This document shows positions 10,880 through 24,498 of a stretch of 64,000 nt of DNA, in pieces. The notes under the pieces are model-generated. The model had not been told where the DNA came from, did not search any database, and saw nothing but the letters and a program-made list of their open reading frames with translations. A program made the translations under genes and the position numbers. Position 1 is the first letter of the stretch. Every line of letters starts with the position of its first letter. The stretch comes from Ailanthus altissimus (lineage: Eukaryota > Streptophyta > Magnoliopsida > Sapindales > Simaroubaceae), in contig OX327683.1 of the NCBI GenBank assembly GCA_946807835.1, forward strand, positions 19,039,001 through 19,103,000, given 5' to 3'.

Positions 10880-13228
10880 ATAACAGTAGTGGTTACCATC
10901 CTCCTATTTTATTTGACCGCCTTTTGGTCTTTTTTAGTTAAAATGATCCTACTATTATGTATATTAAAATTAATATTTAATAATATAAAATTTAATTATT
11001 TTTGTCATAGAAGACCGACGGCAACCCACCACCGAACAAAGAAATCTTTTATAAATTTAAATTGTTTTATTTTAAAAATATTATCAAAATTTTAAACTAA
11101 TTGACACATGTTATTTTATTAAAATTTATTTTTTAAAATTATATTAAATTAAATAAAAAAATGAGATTACACCATATATTTAAAGATAATTAATGAATAA
11201 AATTATATCATATGTCTTAAGTGATAAATAATAGAGATGAACTGATAGTTATATATAAAAATTATTTTTTTTATTCAAATTAGTAATAAAAATTAATGAA
11301 TTGAGACAAAAATAAGTATTTTAAATTTAATTAAAGTAAATTTATGTATAAAGTCAGTTTCATAGGTATAATTATCTTTATCCAAGACTTAAATGTGAAT
11401 TTGGACAGGACTGGGGCATGCGATGTTATTTAAAAAACTCGGAGTTGGAGGGGCTTTAATATTAGATCATGGGTCCCAACTATAAACTCCATGGTGGGAC
11501 CTACCCTTAATACCCCATGGCCCCGTCTACATCACATCACATCCTCTACCCAACACTCTCAACTCTCTCTCTTTTTTAAAAAAAATATAATATCATTGCA
11601 GAATGAGAAATGGGCTCGATTAGTTTCAGATGTTGACAAAGAAAAAAGATTATAATAATAATAACGAAGTTGATGAATCCAAAATCCAATCCACCAACAG
11701 GTGATGAGCAAAATAAATAAGTCAGATGTGTAGAGTCATGCAATAACATGCGGGCGGCATAAAACGAAGTCAAAGAAGTATATAAATTGCAGTTTGCCAG
11801 AATCTCTTACCTAATTTCCAGCATCATTCATACTACTTGCTACCCATTAAGTCTTAAATCTCTACGTTAATTGGTGTTGTCAAGCAGTGCAAATGCAAGG
11901 CTTGTATGTTTGCAGGAACCATGGAGATATGCTAATGCCTGTTGCTTGCTATTCCTAATCCTGTCCTTCCACCGAACTGCTTTAGTTGAATTGAACATCC
12001 TAACCATCAATCAACCTTTAAATGTTAATTTTATAAAATTTCAATATTCGGATTCCATATTCAAAATTATTGGGTCAATCAAGCATATCCCAAATTTGTT
12101 TGTCAGAATTATTTGCGCGAACGTCATGCATTCTTCGAAATACATGGAGAATGTTTTGCGAAGCATTTTCAAAGATCAAGATTTAATAACTAAAATGTAT
12201 TTTCTGCGAAGCATTTTCAAAGATCAAGATTTAATAACTAAAATGTATTTTCTACACAATACATGCATGGTGTTATTTATTGCTCTAGGAATCCCGATTT
12301 CCAATAAATCAAAAACTGTAAGTACTAAGTAACGTCTGTTGTTGTCATTCCTCGTTGCTTTTTCAGAAACCTACTCCATTAACAGTTAATACCTTTAAGA
12401 ATCAAAAAGTACTTTAACTTTTAAGAATGGACAAATATCCAATCCAACCATATTTAGCTTAAAAGTGTGTTATATCATCTGAAACCTTCAAATCTTACAC
12501 ATTCAGTGCGTTGCCATGATAACAAATTTCTCAAGTTGAGTCTAAACATATTCCTCGTAGGACCATCAGCAAATAAATAAAGCAACTAAAGAGACTGTCA
12601 AAATAATATAGCAGTTAAAATTTTTGGATAAGTGTAGCTCTGATGGGTGTCAGTAGTAGTACTTGAAATAATAGCTGATTGTAATTTCATATATCAAGCT
12701 AAATTTTTGGTTCAAAAATGTAATCACCCAAATATCCAATTATCAAAAGAAACACAAGGGGCAGAAAATCCAGACATTAAATTTGGTAAAATCATTGTTC
12801 CATTTACCATCCTAGAGAAACAAAAATGATAAGGCTCCATAAAACACAAGACTATTAACTCTTTTAACTTTTAAAAACAAGTAAAATTCAGATGCCTTCA
12901 AGTTGTGAATGACCTCAATCTGGCATCTACAGAAAGGACCTACAACTGAAAATAAGAGACAGATCAGAACCTGGGAGTAAAATTATAACTTGGATAACAA
13001 CTTGACTGGACGGACAAATTCATGCAGCCAGACAACAATTAAACCCCTAATGTAGGCGTAAGTCCACGTATTCTTCTCTAAAATAAAGGAAAACAAAAGT
13101 TTTATCATCATCAAGCAAACAAACCCACATAGCAAAGCAAAAAGAATCAATATATTCAAACGAATTGTTAAAAAGCATGCAGTATGAAATATTAGTGGCC
13201 AACATACATACAAATGGGTAAAAATACC
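10880..13228. other. Intergenic region between the fold-back and RPL35A
   Basis: AT-rich to about 11,400, then less so. An open frame at 11,871-12,332 begins at TTG and contains a 48-base tandem duplication; I do not regard it as a gene. The part nearest 13,228 is the probable 3' untranslated region of RPL35A. Confidence 0.45.
12158..12253. repeat. Perfect 48-base tandem duplication
   Basis: The unit at 12,158-12,205, beginning GCGAAGCATTTTCAAAGATC, is repeated exactly at 12,206-12,253. Identity suggests a recent duplication. The length is a multiple of three, so any frame across it stays open, which helps explain the length of the surrounding open frame. Confidence 0.95.
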
Positions 13229-14400
<1,172 letters not shown>

Positions 14401-14476
14401 TTGAGGGTTGGGTGGCTGAACAAGCTCTGCAACTGAGGCGCTTGCTCCAAGCGAGACGATACAGATTGAGAAAGCT

Positions 14477-14510
14477 AAAACCCTACCTCCTTAGATTTGC
14501 TATTTTTATA
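14477..14510 (-). promoter_or_regulatory. Telo box and TATA-like element of RPL35A
   Basis: AAACCCTA, the plant telo box, lies at 14,478-14,485 on the plus strand (TAGGGTTT on the sense strand). TATAAAAATA lies upstream at 14,510-14,501 on the sense strand. The telo box sits at about the expected start site. Telo boxes near the start site are a known feature of plant ribosomal protein and other growth-linked genes. Confidence 0.7.
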
Positions 14511-14582
14511 GAGCCTTATTTGGGTATTAGATTGATTTGTTTGCTCTATAAGGCTCAAGGATCGACCGATTAAAAACAAAGA

Positions 14583-14660
14583 TGGGCTCGTGGGGTGTGA
14601 TTAGAAGTACGGCAAGCTCAAGCTTATTTACATTGTGGGCTAGAAATAGTAAGTTGGGCT
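14583..14660. promoter_or_regulatory. Three site II (TGGGCY) motifs upstream of RPL35A
   Basis: TGGGCT occurs at 14,583-14,588, 14,636-14,641 and 14,655-14,660. TGGGCY elements bind TCP factors and work together with telo boxes in plant ribosomal protein promoters. Their clustering within 80 bases just upstream of the telo box fits that known architecture; activity here is inferred. Confidence 0.6.
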
Positions 14661-17600
14661 ATATTGTGGATGACATTTACGATTCATGAATTTGAATTTT
14701 TTTTTAGAACTTCTTACACTAAAGCTATATATATATATATATATATTGCCCTTGGGCGTGATTCGATCGGTCGTGAATACGCAAAATGCTCGCAATTACT
14801 TAAGTTTGAGTAACAAGAAGCTATTTTTCCTCTATAAAGAATTTGCCTAAGACAAGCTAATAAACACTTAAAAGACAAGAACTCTAAACGAGCACTCAAG
14901 CCACAAAGAGCTGAACATAAAGGAAGCACGCCGAAAGTAAAAGAAGAAATATAATATCAAGGAAACAACACCAAATCTTACTTGAACAGAGATTACAAAA
15001 TGAAAATATGGATGGGAACAACTTACGAAGCAAGGACTTTGAATAATTAAAGATTCTTTTAAAAATCGTCGGAATGAAACAAAAATGGGATGGTATAGAG
15101 ATCGTACCTTTATATACAGTTCTTTAAGAGTAATCATGCCGTTGGTCTTGAATCCAAAGTATAAAAACCTTTCAAATAGCAAAACGTCTTCATAAACTAA
15201 TGAATTTCCCAAAAAGCGCACATCTCAGCTGTTCAATCAACATTAATGTTCTTAGATAATACCACATCATTATAAATTAAAAAAAGTGATAATTATTCAT
15301 CTAATCGCCTAACAGCATATATATATATTTTTATAAAAAATTACTAATATTAAATATACTTTTTGTGCCAACTTCAAATAATCAATCCCATCGCCATTAT
15401 AAATTATATATCTACGTCAATAAGCACAAGGATTATTAACTAAAGAGAATCTTATTGATTAATACATCTATTCTATTAGATGAGACCAAATCTTGAGTAT
15501 TGCTTCATAAGAATAAGTTGAAGACACTAGCTAATCATATTTAAAAATATTTTAGAGAACATCTAATCCAGGAGATAATATTTATAAAGTTTATAATATC
15601 ACCATATTAATATTAAAAATTAAAAAACCTTTAATTTCTTATGTATTTCTACCTATAAGCTCAATTACTACGCATCTCCAATCTGTCCGTCGTAACTCAC
15701 AAACTAGGTTTATAAGCAAGGGGCTAATGATTACAATGGTGCATAAGTGTCATTAAGCTAGTTTGTAGTCATTATCTATCCAACATTGTCCTCCATCATC
15801 ATCGGCTATATTTTTTGATGTGACAATCCATCTCAAGCAATTCGAAACAAACTTAACAATAAAGAATAAAAAAATTGATATACTTCTTACAAATACAAAT
15901 TTTATAATTTTGATACAAGTCTTACACCGATAAAAAAATGTTTAATCCTATGTAAGTAAAATTTTGACATAAGAATCTAAGAAGAAAATTTTTGAAGACT
16001 TTCAACTTTATTGAAATTTTAATACTACATATTAAACCTATTTTGCAGTCTTATAAATAGATTTCAATTTGCATAAGAATTATTGTAATGTTTAGAAGAT
16101 TATTATTATGACTATCTCCAATCTACAAGACATAAGTATATTCTGAAGACTATTGGAGTTGTTTTTTTTTTTTTTCTTTCAAGCTCTTAAAAAAAATCTC
16201 AATTATTTATTATTCATTATTTATCTTTTCCTTTCTCTTTTTTTTTAATAAAATTTTTATTGATTTAAACATTAAAGTATTTTTACCAAAAAAATTTATA
16301 GTGTAGCCTCACTTTCTTCTTTATTTTGTAATTATCATCAAACTTAACATATTTGAAGTAGATCAATCTAATTCAATTCTCAATTTCTCCTAAGATTTAA
16401 CTGTGTTTTTAAACTTGTTGATTTGACAATTGATAAAATATTTAGGCCAATAACAACTAATCCAAATTAAGATCCGATCACTAAAAACCACTAATCAAAA
16501 TGAAAATTTAATTAATAACAATAGAAAAAAATAAAAAAGAAACCCATAAGAAAGAAATAGAGGAAGGAAAAATAGTGTATTCCACACTGAACGGATGAAA
16601 AAAAAAAACCACTTCCTAATAGGGAGAAAACTATAATTGTTTTTGTTTTCAAAGGATGATGGACGAAAGAGTTCGTATAAGTAGTTTCATTTAATTTAAA
16701 AATTGTTAAAATGAGTTCCCATGATTCAATAACATTTTATTAATTAAACTATATTCATTTCATTATTTAATTTACCTAAATTACGATTTTGTTTTTTTTA
16801 TTTTCTAAGGAAAATCTAGATTAGGATTGGACAAGCATATTATATATATTTTCAATTTTAAACAGATTTGGTTTTGATAGCGAGAACTATAAAGGATGGT
16901 AACTGAATTTGCTTTGAGGACTAAACAAATTATGGTAATATTAATAATATAAATAATAAGATAAAAACATAGTTGTCTATTTTATCAAACAGCTTCCCAA
17001 TCCATATTGAAATGATCACATTGCTCTTATGACGTTGAATTTTTAACATCGCTATAAGAGTATGTAATTTAACATTAAGAAGTTTTAATCTTTTTTTTTT
17101 TCTTGAGAGGATGTAAGTATTATATATTTCAAATAAATTAATATAATATTAATTTTCCATATTTATAAGAAAAATAAACAATTAAGTCTCTATAATTAAA
17201 AGAAAAATAAACAATTAACATTTCACAACTAAAGTGAAGAGAAAATAAATAATCAAATTTCTATGATCAAAAGAAAAATAAACAATCAACTCTTTATAAT
17301 TAGAATGAAAGGGTTTTAATCATTTAATATGATATAGAAATTTATTTAGTATAAAAAGATAAAATATTTACTGAGAAAGTATGAAAAATTGAGATTTAAA
17401 TGTTATTTTTTTACTTATTATATTAAAATAATATATTTTAAAAAATGTTGGATGGGCTTTTGTGTATCACAATCTTTTAAAACGCATGACATATACTAAA
17501 TATTTTGATGAAATGTCTAAAAACAATCGAGGCATGACTGGATCAACCCTTACCTATGTCTGATATTCACTAGTTGGCCACTTTGCTTCAAGGGCGTTGC

Positions 17601-18003
17601 TTGAGTAGTCATCTAAGTGCAGTGCACTTGCAATTACTCAAATTTAAATCAGATTAAAGAGTAAAAACTTAGTATTTTTTTTAGTAGGTAAAGTTTCTAT
17701 TCTCACCCTTTTTTTCTTTTTTGAAAAAAAATTCTATCCACTTTAAGAACTAATGAGTTTAACCGTCAACATGCTCAAAGGACCGAGGTGAAAGAATCTT
17801 AAAACACGAGAGTATTTATCACTTACATAATGGGGCAAGCTCGAGTCCCCCATCAAACCCAATTTGTAGCAGTGGGTGAAAATAGTAAGTTGGAGCCTTT
17901 AACTGGTTTATTTTAGAGCAAATGTCAAATTTGCCTTTAACTTATGGTTTAAAAAATATTTTTCTCTTAATAAAATTTTTAATACTTAATTTTGTTATCA
18001 ATT

Positions 18004-18069
18004 AAAATGGTGCAAAGATAAAATAGTAATATACTTAAAATGGTGCAAAGATAAAATAGTAATATACTT
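18004..18069. repeat. Perfect 33-base tandem duplication
   Basis: AAAATGGTGCAAAGATAAAA plus the next 13 bases (18,004-18,036) is repeated exactly at 18,037-18,069. The surrounding DNA is AT-rich and non-coding. Confidence 0.9.
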
Positions 18070-18359
18070 AAGTAAATAGTATATAAAAACTCAATTAAAA
18101 ATTTTATTAGGATAAAAGTGTCTATGTATAATGTTACGGATATTAAGTCATGCACTTTTATTTGACACCCTTATAACATTAATTAAGTCATAGTTTTGAT
18201 ATTTATTTTATTTTATACGTAACGAAAAATCATAACTTACATTATAAGAAAGAATAAATAAGATTAACATACCAATAAAGATAAAGAAAATAAACCAATC
18301 AACAAAATACAAGAAGTCAATTGAGACAAAACAGAAAATATTCTAAATTTGTAGAATAA

Positions 18360-18500
18360 ATAGTAATTACGTAAACAATACATGCGTAAATAGTACCGTT
18401 GTAAATAATACTCTATAAACAGTAACAAGTGTGAATAGTACTCCAATGGACAACAGTACTTGTCATGAATAGTATATTACATGAACAGTATTCTGCATAA
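18360..18500. repeat. Degenerate short tandem repeat (GTAAATAGTACT-like)
   Basis: Variants of a 12-18 base motif such as GTAAATAGTACC, GTGAATAGTACT, ATGAATAGTATA and ATGAACAGTATT recur through this stretch at irregular spacing. It looks like a decayed short-period repeat. Confidence 0.55.
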
Positions 18501-18699
18501 ACAATATTCATTCTCAATATTCATTCTTAATATTCATATCAATTCTTATTCATACAAAATTGTTGAATCACCAATTTTTAAAATATAACCTTTGCCCTTT
18601 ATTCTATTAATTATTCTTGAATTTGAAATTTCTTTTTAACTTCAACGCATTTAAAAAGATCATCACAAATAATTATTTCATGGGTACAAATTATGAATC

Positions 18700-18855
18700 C
18701 CATGGCAACTGGGTTTGTGATGATCTACAAAAACTGTTTTTTTTTTTTACTTTTAAAAATTGAATAATCAAGTCAATGGTTCGTGAAAATTACTCTGTAA
18801 TCTATTGTTTGTTGTCTATTATTAACTTAAAAGCGTGCTAAATGATCCCATTAAA
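18700..18855. repeat. Upstream end of a segmental duplication (partner at about 26,820-26,975)
   Basis: The stretch containing ACTGGGTTTGTGATGAT, AATCAAGTCAATGGTTCGTG, AAAATTACTCTGTAAT and GTGCTAAATGAT recurs in the same order and orientation at about 26,820-26,975. Each copy lies upstream of a copy of O-fucosyltransferase exon 1 (19,294 and 31,804), supporting a shared duplicated unit. Confidence 0.7.
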
Positions 18856-19293
18856 TTTTTTTTAATAAAAGAAATTGATAAAGATACCCTTTATTTGTTA
18901 AATACTCTTCATTTTGAGTTCTCCAAAATACTAATAAGGAAAGATATATAACTTGCCAGAATGGAGAAAAAAATATGCCTTTGCATTGCACGTGGCTAAA
19001 TAAAATAAAGAAAGACAGCCCCTGATGAGTTAATAAAATGGGTTCTAACTCAAACAAATTCAATTTGACATAATAAAATTATAAATGCTACTTGGAATTT
19101 GATGTTGCGAAAAAATGTAGCCCAAGGAAAGTGGTCGCCATATATTCTCGTATATCATAACAATGAACTGAGAGAATTTGGTCGCCATCATCAAATCGTT
19201 TTCTATTTTCTTTTTTACAAGCACACCCTTATCGAAAACAGTAGCTGGAATTAATTAGATTCAACAGAAATGTTCCTTAACATCCATTCTCCG

Positions 19294-19570
19294 ATGAATA
19301 ATATTGCCTTCTTCAGAAAGAAAGAACGTGGTTATATTTGGCCTGCGGCGGCGGCGGCTAGGAATATTATAAATATTGAGCGTGGCGTTAGCATTTTTGT
19401 CCATGTTCTTGCTGAGGAACAGTTTGAATATATTCAAGACAGAACGTTTATTGATTCAAGTTAGTAAGCAGAAGGAGGTGTGGTGGCTGAAGACACGGCC
19501 ACGGCGGCGGTGGCCAAGGATTTTGCTGGGGGTTATAATTATGTGAATGACTCCATAATTCAAGTTAGTA
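19294..19570 (+). pseudogene. Decayed O-fucosyltransferase exon 1 (upstream copy)
   Basis: From ATGAATAATATTGCCTTCTT the sequence tracks exon 1 of the downstream copy at 31,804. Both encode a membrane-proximal start of the type MNN..F.RK, an ERGY motif and an IINIER motif. The downstream GATTCAAGT.A and GTGGTGGCTGAAGA stretches also match. Here an alanine-coding GCG expansion, indels and a stop (TAG after GATTCAAGT) break the frame, and most of the membrane anchor is lost. It is a relic of a Golgi type II membrane protein of the plant O-FucT family and is not expected to be functional. Confidence 0.75.
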
Positions 19571-19679
19571 AGCATTTATTTTTTTCATTTGCACATTTTA
19601 GGGTCATGCAAATAGCAAAATGTGTTTTCCCGCCCGTAAAGCCGTTTTTAATTTTCTTTTCTATCCGTTTCTAGCTAGT

Positions 19680-20866
19680 TTGCTATATAGCCAGTTTCCT
19701 ATCTAGTATTTTCGAATATGTAAAACTTTTTTTTCCCTCTCTTTAAATTCATTTTCCATCCATTTGTTGGCTAGAAATTAAATTTTTTACATTTTTTTTC
19801 TTCATTCGGCTTGATAGTATTTGAACTTGGTGATGCCTATGACTACTCGATTTTATTAACTTTACATATATAATTTTTTATATAGACATCCACACTTTTT
19901 CTTCAGACTCGTTTAATTAGACTTTTTAAATAAATTTTTTGAAAGTAAAGTTTTAAAAAGTAAAAATTTTTGAAAATAGATTTTTTTTTTAAAAAAAATT
20001 ATTGATTATCAATTAAAAAAACTCCTTTAAAGTAATAAATCGTTTAATTATACATTGTTAAAAGTGCTTATCTATTATTAAATTATCAAAAAGACATTTA
20101 ATAAAGTTTATATTAAAATTCTATATAGTTTAATAGTTTTTTTACATAAAACAAATTACAATTTAATTTTTAAAATTTACTAATGTATTTTTACAGACAA
20201 TACAAAAGAGATTCGTACTAAAATTTAGTTTGCAATAATTGTAAAATAATGACTAAAATAATTAAAATTCTAAACATAGGTAAATATATATTTACAAGAA
20301 TTCAAATAAAATTAATATATAGCAATTAATGAATTAAATAAATTATTAAATTTAGTATAAAAATTAAAAATAAAATAAAATATTATGTACTTTTGACAAA
20401 AAAATATTTTAGTAGAGTCTTGTATGGATATGATGATTGCAAAGATACGGAGATATGATAGTTTTCAATAAAAGGTTAAAAACATATTAGTTGAATATGC
20501 TTTATTTTTATTAAGAGTATGTTATGAAATTAAGAAAATATTAGTAAGATATATATATTAATACACAAATATATTAAAAAAAATTAAAAAAGTTGTACTT
20601 TGAAAAGTCTAAATTTGGAGTTTTTATAAATAGAGACAAAATAGTTATTTTTATCTCTAAAAGTTTTTTTCCAATTATAATAAAACATCATTAAAAAATT
20701 TAAAAAATATTTTTTGTATTAAAAAAATTCTTATAGTGAATGATTTACCTTCATCATCGAAGTAGAGACTTCGAGTAGAAAAATTAGTGTATATATTACA
20801 TTGAACGAGACTACAGTGAATTTTGATCTAGTTAATTAAATATCGTAGATCTTAATTTACAAAAGC
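19680..20866. other. AT-rich spacer, no gene seen
   Basis: Probably the intron or downstream remains of the decayed O-fucosyltransferase copy. Strongly AT-rich with no coding signal. Confidence 0.4.
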
Positions 20867-21696
20867 TGTTATTAGAGATTCGGTGGTTCAACAATTTTGT
20901 TTGGATAAGAATTAAGATGAATATTAATGAGGCTCACAAGAAGTTAAGAACGTGTGGGACATGCATGAGGAAGTTTAGCGTGTGTGGAACACGAAGGAGA
21001 AAGAGAAATGAGACTCGAAGACGCAAGGGAAGTGAAGAAAAGGCACAAAATCTGGTGCAAGGCTGAGCATCGTAGTGCCCAGATCAGTACCACAGCATTG
21101 CAGCACCAGGCGTCCAGTGTCGCGACGCCAGGACCTCAACATCGCCACTTCAGAGTGGGCTGAATCTGTTTTTGTTCTAGATTTCTGAGTTTTATGAAGT
21201 TTTGCACTTCCAAAACAAGTGGACTCTTACTCTAATGAGGATTAGGGTTAGTAGGTACGAAATAACCACTATATAAATACTTGTAAACCCTTTAATTGAG
21301 ATCAAACATTAAGAGAGACTCTAAGAGAAGGAAGAACTGAATAAACACTAAGTGCTTGTATGCGCTAGGGAATCGTTGTTTGGGTGTTCATTGCTCGTAG
21401 TAGAGTAAAGGTACAATAAACATTAGGTCATTTTCAGAGTTCTTCATTGGATTTTTCTTGTAAAATCTCTAGGAAGTCAATAAGAGAGGTTAGGATCCTT
21501 GGATCCACCGTAGACGTAGGCAATTGGCTGAACCACGTAAGTGATTGTGTTGTGCTCTTTATTATCTGCTTTGAATCTATTTTCCTTGATATACAGGTTA
21601 TTTCGCTGCGCAAAGAGGTTAGGGTTTAAGGTTGAACTTGGTTAGAGTTCTTCGCTTTAACCTAATCTCACAGGGCGAATGGTGATTCTTCCAACA
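20867..21696 (+). mobile_element. Probable LTR, diverged relative of the solo LTR at 30,805-31,644
   Basis: Aligns along its length with the 30.8 kb LTR. Shared blocks include ACGTGTGGGACA, the GTCGCGACG-rich middle, CTATATAAATACTTGTAAAC (a TATA box), AAGAGAGACTCTAAGAGA and CATTGCTCGTAGTAGAGTAA. It begins TGTTATTAG and appears to end CCAACA. The flanks give AAAGC before and GCTTT after, an inverted and not a direct match, so no target duplication is visible. Edges are therefore less certain than for the other copy. No internal retrotransposon region follows. Confidence 0.65.
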
Positions 21697-22739
21697 GCTT
21701 TAATAAGCGTGATAGATCTTAATCCTGAATAAGTAATAAACTTACATTCATGCATTGTATTTTTTAAGTTATCACGGAGTGAGATTCATATAAATGGTCA
21801 AAACCTTGCTAGTTTGGAGATATAATTTCATGAGTCGTAGAAACATATAGGCAAAGATTTGCCTCCGTGGAAAAGATGATTCATTCGGATCAAGATGAAA
21901 GTCCAACTACATATTTGTAAGATAAAATCTAATAATTAATATCTACCTAAGCTGTTTGCAGTACTTGATCATTAGAATTTGTGGTCATAGTTTATTCAAT
22001 AAATTATTTATTTATAAATTTATTTACAAATATAAACATATTAAAAGTGATCATTAGAGCATTCAATAATTTAATAGCAAATAAATAATTAAAGAGGTAA
22101 GACATTTTTTCATAGTCTAAAAGGTCAATTAAGTGGTTATTATTAGTTTAAAAACTAAAACCAGTTTAATTAAAAGGAGTTTTAATTAAATGAGCTTTTA
22201 CTTAATAATATGGGTTATTAGAGTCTTTCAGTGAAATAATTTAGGGTTAACTTATAAGAATTTGTGTATTATGAGATAATAAGGATTAAGTCTTTTAAGT
22301 TGGAGTTAGGAAACTCATAAGTCTTGCAGTCCATTTACTAACTCAAATTTTAATTTCCTAATCCTAATATAATTCTAAATACTTAAAGGAGATATATATA
22401 CGAGGTATGGGGGTAGTAATGAAATAAAAATAAAGATAACAACCATAATCATAATTTTTTTTTTACATATTCTTACGTGATAAAAGAATTTGGTTATTAC
22501 CCTCATATTAGATTTAGGTATTAGTGACTTTAGAGATTAAGAAAAGATCCACATGTTTACATGAGTTTTAAAATTGAGAATAATAAAAAATATTATAATC
22601 AATAAATTCAAAATTTATCATAACAAAAAATTGAAATAATCTTCTATTTATATATATATATAATTATAAATAAAATAATTTATATTTATTTTGATAAATA
22701 TAATTTTTTTTATTTACCACCAACATATACTTGACAATT
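21697..22739. other. AT-rich spacer, no gene seen
   Basis: No coding signal recognised. Likely repeat-derived. Confidence 0.4.
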
Positions 22740-22860
22740 ACTCCAAGAGCTTGACAAACGACAGAAAAAGTTGGTAGGATTCAGCACCTGCAAGCTTTAG
22801 CTGTAGTTTACACCAGCTTTGTATATAGGAAATTTGGTGCATATGAAGATGTTACCAAGG
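22740..22860 (+). pseudogene. O-fucosyltransferase 3' end/untranslated fragment
   Basis: The string with AGCTTGACAAACGACAGAAA, TAGGATTCAGCACCTGCAAG and GAAATTTGGTGCATATGAAG aligns with 56,330-56,435, the last codons and 3' untranslated region of the downstream O-fucosyltransferase pseudogene. It precedes, not follows, the exon 2 and 3 relics at 24.5 kb, so this region is either rearranged or holds pieces of two copies. An open frame of about 70 codons starts near 22,831 but lies in what is untranslated region in the other copy. Confidence 0.65.
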
Positions 22861-22999
22861 AGTGCGAAGAAGAGAGTCGTAAAGCTGCAACAGCATGTGC
22901 TGGTGTTATGATGGTCTCAACAGCAGAGGACAAATTCTTTGGTGATTATAGTGCACAGCAAAACAGAGGAATATATCTCTCATCTGTTACTATTGTTTC

Positions 23000-24498
23000 C
23001 CGTAGTTATATTTGTTGTCGTTTTTTCTTTGTCGTGTAGTGAGCATTTCAATTATTCGGTGTATGTAAATACTAGCCACCAGGTTTCAGTCATTATGTAA
23101 AAGGGTTTTAATCAATTTTAACTAATTTAGAGGGTCTCTAATTTATTTAGCCACACTTTTTAATTTATCGTTTTTTCAGAGAAAGATAGAAAGTGAGGGC
23201 TATTTTACCCTGATCAATATTTCAACAATTCATTAACTATATTAATGAAAACCTAACAACACAGCCATCAAATTCAATACTATTCCTTTTTTTTCAACAC
23301 AAAAAAAAAAATATATATATATATAAATTCTCTCAAACAACATCAATCTCTCTTTTAAAAAACAACTACACAATATATATCAAGAAAATCGAGTTAAATA
23401 AAAATATATATCTTTAACTTAACTTAAATTATACGATTATTTTATTTTTTTTTGTTTTTCGTATAGTCTATAGATAACTTGTTTGTAATGTTAAAGAAAA
23501 AATAATTATCGTTGTATTTTTTATAAATGGCGAATAAAGAAATGTTGTTTAATATTAATAGAGATAAAGAAAAAAAAGGGTGAAAGTTGCGGTAACACTT
23601 GATAACGGTGTCGAGCTTTTTTAAAAGAAAAATTGAACTTGCTCGACACATTCTGAATAGAAGGCTCAACAAAGATGTTAAGAGATTTAAAATTAAAAAT
23701 GAATATAAGTCAACACTTAAAATTCAATTTTTTTTTTGCTTGATAAAAGTGTTGAGCGTGTTATAATTAAAAATAATTTTGACTTAGACACTTGTGCTTG
23801 ATAATATTATTTATACTTAATTTTTTTGCTCGACGCATTTGTCGAACATGTTATAAATAAAACTTAGTTGTGGTCAATAAATGTGCTCGAAACTACTAAA
23901 ATTTTGTTTGAGTTTTATTTTGTCAATTATTTTAAATTTTGCTTACATAATATCAAACTTAAAAATACTCAGACATTTCATATAATAAATTTGAATATTT
24001 ATATTTATATTTATATTTATATTAATTTCATTTTAAAGAAAATAGATACTGTGTCAGTTATGACTTTGTTTTAGCATGGTAGAGTTCTTTGGAAGGTATT
24101 AAGATTTACAAAAGGAAAGAGACATCCAGTAATAGAGCACATGATGTTCTCATTTGAGTTCTACTAAGTATAACATGCAGATGAGATTTCTTTGTCATCT
24201 ACAATGAAAAGTGCAGAACAGATATACATAAAAAAATGATGGAGATGTAAAGTATTTATTGGACACAAATACCGATAAGTAAAATATAGATCTACACTCC
24301 TTTTTGTATTATATTAGTCCATCTTTGTGCGCTACTATCATAAGAAATAATATCATCATTTGAACAACATTACTTCCCATTTAAGTCTAATAATGAAGAT
24401 CCTTATTACACGCACTATAATTATTCTACCGTGATAGCTATTTTCAGTTGACTTAGAGATTGTGATCCCATATTTTTCCTTTCATTTTTCATTGACAG
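23000..24498. other. AT-rich spacer, no gene seen
   Basis: Contains an AT run near 23,312-23,325 and a (TATATT)n run at about 23,998-24,022. No coding signal. The last part may be decayed intron of the O-fucosyltransferase relic that follows. Confidence 0.4.

Larger units (their letters stand above)
14661..18700. other. AT-rich intergenic spacer with simple repeats
   Basis: Contains an AT dinucleotide run at about 14,727-14,746 and many short A or T runs, for example at 16,155-16,175. No frame resembles a known protein; the long minus-strand frame near 14,868-15,221 starts at GTG and has no recognisable motif. Probably old repeat-derived DNA. Confidence 0.45.

Noticed and set aside
11871..12332. 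Open frame of 153 codons with a 16-residue repeat
   Set aside because: It begins at TTG; the first in-frame ATG is near 12,125. No domain, no splice context, and its length is inflated by an exact 48-base duplication.
14868..15221. Minus-strand open frame of 117 codons
   Set aside because: GTG start, no recognisable domain, AT-rich intergenic setting.
22831..23040. Open frame of about 70 codons with protein-like composition
   Set aside because: The start of the stretch aligns with the 3' untranslated region of the O-fucosyltransferase pseudogene at 56.4 kb, where no such frame exists. No start codon and no known family.
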